Below are positions 62,536 through 64,000 of a DNA stretch of 64,000 nt, piece after piece. The DNA comes from Oscarella lobularis (Eukaryota > Porifera > Homoscleromorpha > Homosclerophorida > Oscarellidae). How positions within the stretch are numbered: the stretch's first letter is position 1; each line of letters begins with the position of its first letter. The notes below the pieces were generated by a model that saw nothing but the letters and a program-made list of their open reading frames with translations, ran no database searches and was not told where the DNA came from. A program made the translations under genes and the position numbers. The stretch covers positions 3,100,001 to 3,164,000 of the forward strand of contig NC_089185.1 in assembly GCF_947507565.1 (NCBI RefSeq), read 5' to 3'.

Positions 62536-63183
62536 CTAGGCCGACTTGAAAGACATTTCGCGTCGACCTCCTCGGCCAGATCTACGTTCAAATCGCGATC
62601 TCTTGCCATAGTGTCGTGCATAACCAGCCATGATTGCGAAGTGATTTGCTTCTTTTTTGCTGCAAAAGGCTTGGGGGCCCCTTGAACGTAGAATCGAAGC
62701 GTTCCGGATGTTTACGCCTGAACAATTTAATCAAAGAGATACTGTAGAGCCTACCTTCCACCATAGATCTATGCTTCCACCCACTTTCCCACTTCGTACG
62801 GGCTCCAAAGAGCTACGCGCAAGACGTCTTCGTTCGTCCGTCCGTCCGTTTCTTACGAGAGAGAGGCGGCTATATCAAGCTTCGGCTAATTTAAGCGTCA
62901 GAAAAAAGAATAGCGAACCTCGTGACTGCTGTTGACCAAGTGCGACGACCGATTCTCTTTCGCTTCATCGCTTTCCATGCTTCACGTTCAAAGGAGAGCG
63001 AGAATCGGCACAAGACAGCTTTCTCTTGAAGATACGAAAAAGGTGTACGGGGATGCGAACCCGCCCGGATTAAAAAAGATATTGTTTTAGGATTAGGACG
63101 GGGGGAGGCACTCACTTTGTTTTCTTATTCTTCTTGTGTTTTTTGTCTGTTGGATGGAATGAGTCGTACGACGTAGGCAGCAT
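62536..63183 (-). CDS. Tentative small gene with basic tails
   Basis: ATG 63183 opens MLPTSYDSFHPTDKKHKKNK, then a GT donor (AAA|GTGAGTGCC) with a run of lysines before it. An in-phase exon near 62600-62660 reads KKEANHFAIMAGYARHYGKR, ending before a stop at 62536. A third exon near 63010 (KLSCADSRSPLNVKHGKR) is possible. The lysine/arginine-rich protein is unrecognised; the model is weak. Confidence 0.3.
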
Positions 63184-63217
63184 GTCCTTAGCTTTCACCG
63201 ATATCCTAGATGAAAGT

Positions 63218-63286
63218 CCAGGATTTTATAGGGTAAGCAACTTTTCAACGAAAAAGGCCAAAAGTCATTTACCCTATAAAATCCGG
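63218..63286. repeat. Hairpin-forming inverted repeat
   Basis: CCAGGATTTTATAGGGTAA (63218..63236) pairs with TTACCCTATAAAATCCGG (63268..63286) with one mismatch and a 31-bp loop. It resembles the end of a small palindromic element. Confidence 0.85.
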
Positions 63287-63513
63287 ACCCGACATAGAAC
63301 CCTGACATCGACACTCTATCACCAACATAACAGTGGCATCTCCACCTAATTCTTAACTAATTAAATACTTTCAATGCCATTTGCGTGATTGCTAAAGCGC
63401 AGTAGTGACTCAAGCAGCGAAGGAAGCAAACGTAAATCATAATGAGCAATGCACCAACATTGGTGGTATTACGGTATCAGATCAAAGTACAAACCGCTGT
63501 AACGCAAAACAGC

Positions 63514-63565
63514 AACTCAAGCGTCTTGCCGGACCAACTCAACTAACTCAAGCGTCTTGCCGGAC
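63514..63565 (+). repeat. 21-bp direct repeat
   Basis: AACTCAAGCGTCTTGCCGGA occurs at 63514 and again at 63545 without mismatches. Confidence 0.9.
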
Positions 63566-63576
63566 TATCTATCGAG

Positions 63577-64000
63577 TCAAAGCTCAAGCACTGCCGAGCT
63601 AATCCATTTGAATGCATTCTTGAAGTCATCTTCGGTTTTCTCAGGAGCAGCCTTGGAACGGATGAGAGCAAAGTTCAATTTTCCAGAATCGGCGGCTGAG
63701 GGGAGAGAGACGCGGTTTCGCTTCTTCACTATAGTCGAAAAAATTTCACCGTACGATGAATCCCACTTGGTGCTGCATGACAGTTTTTTCCAATTGGCCA
63801 CTGCAAGCTCGTACTCTTGCTTCGTAAGAGGCTTTTTTTTTTCGTCATACTCTCTCGTGAAATTTTTCAGAAGTAAGCCCTTCTTCTCAGGAAGAACGCT
63901 CCTCTGCAATTTTTCTTCAAAAGAAGTAATGATCTGGGAGGCGATTACGAGTTGCCTATCAAACTCTAACGCATTCAACCGAGCGCTCATTGAGGCCAAC
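63577..64000 (-). CDS. Unidentified protein, 3' end (5' end beyond window)
   Basis: An open minus frame of about 140 codons running into the right edge, ending at 63577. The first ATG in the window (MSARLNALEF) is close to the edge, and the frame is open across it, so the gene probably continues outside. The sequence is helical and charged (LVIASQIITSFEEKLQ, LTKQEYELAVANWKKL, AFKWISSAVLEL). I do not recognise it; it could be a host gene or a mobile-element-derived fragment. Confidence 0.45.
   Translation of the reverse strand, partial: LASMSARLNALEFDRQLVIASQIITSFEEKLQRSVLPEKKGLLLKNFTREYDEKKKPLTKQEYELAVANWKKLSCSTKWDSSYGEIFSTIVKKRNRVSLPSAADSGKLNFALIRSKAAPEKTEDDFKNAFKWISSAVLEL

Overview
The window is eukaryotic and animal. 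It holds about 30 intron-bearing protein genes with unmistakable metazoan families (LATS, HUNK-like, TGIF, IRAK, akirin, CLCA, anthrax-toxin-receptor-like, neuron navigator). Genes are packed very tightly: introns are mostly 45-200 bp and AT-rich, often with ATTAATTA or (AAAT)n runs, and intergenic gaps are often under 100 bp. An early-branching animal with a compact genome fits best, and a sponge of the homoscleromorph (Oscarella-like) type is my guess. That assignment is inference from gene content and compactness, not a database result. Most gene models below were spliced by hand from GT/GC...AG boundaries, reading frame and family alignment from memory.

Layout. 0-9.5 kb: a secreted redoxin/PA-domain protein (-), IGBP1 (+), the Hippo kinase LATS (+) and a HUNK-like kinase with a C-terminal KA1-like domain (+). 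9.6-15.4 kb: an intron-containing tRNA-Leu(UAA) (-), CEP57 (+), CDK1 (-), a DUF4743 Nudix hydrolase (-), MANBAL/UPF0239 (-) and akirin (+). 15.6-23.4 kb: CLCA (-), EMC3 (+) and importin alpha (-). 23.6-33.1 kb: a 200-N assembly gap, CPT1 (+, 5' end lost in the gap) with a tandem pair of alternative exons next to the catalytic histidine, an acid lipase (-), an IRAK-like predicted pseudokinase (+), EXOSC7 (-) and a RING-H2 E3 ligase (+). 33.5-45.1 kb: an ANTXR-like receptor (-) and a neuron navigator with CH, coiled-coil and AAA regions (-), whose one large intron contains a complete TGIF homeobox gene on the opposite strand. 45.6-59.1 kb: a STAR/KH RNA-binding protein (+), an STI1-like protein (-), PNPLA8 (+), DNAJC8 (+), a dCMP-deaminase-like protein (-), RPL13A (-), ashwin (+), a short TTK/MPS1 kinase (+) and a copine (+). 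59.6-64 kb: a C2CD5-like gene (-) with unresolved 5' end, and poorly resolved small coding stretches.

The genes do not form one pathway. Several serve cell-cycle or growth control (LATS, CDK1, TTK, CEP57, IGBP1), basic RNA and protein biology (EXOSC7, RPL13A, ashwin, DNAJC8, EMC3, importin alpha), lipid metabolism (CPT1, lipase, PNPLA8), or innate immunity (IRAK, akirin). The recurring organisation is divergent head-to-head pairs with start codons 32-95 bp apart, implying shared bidirectional promoters. The observations most worth following are the CPT1 alternative exon pair, the TGIF-in-NAV nesting, the IRAK-like predicted pseudokinase and the HUNK-plus-KA1 architecture.
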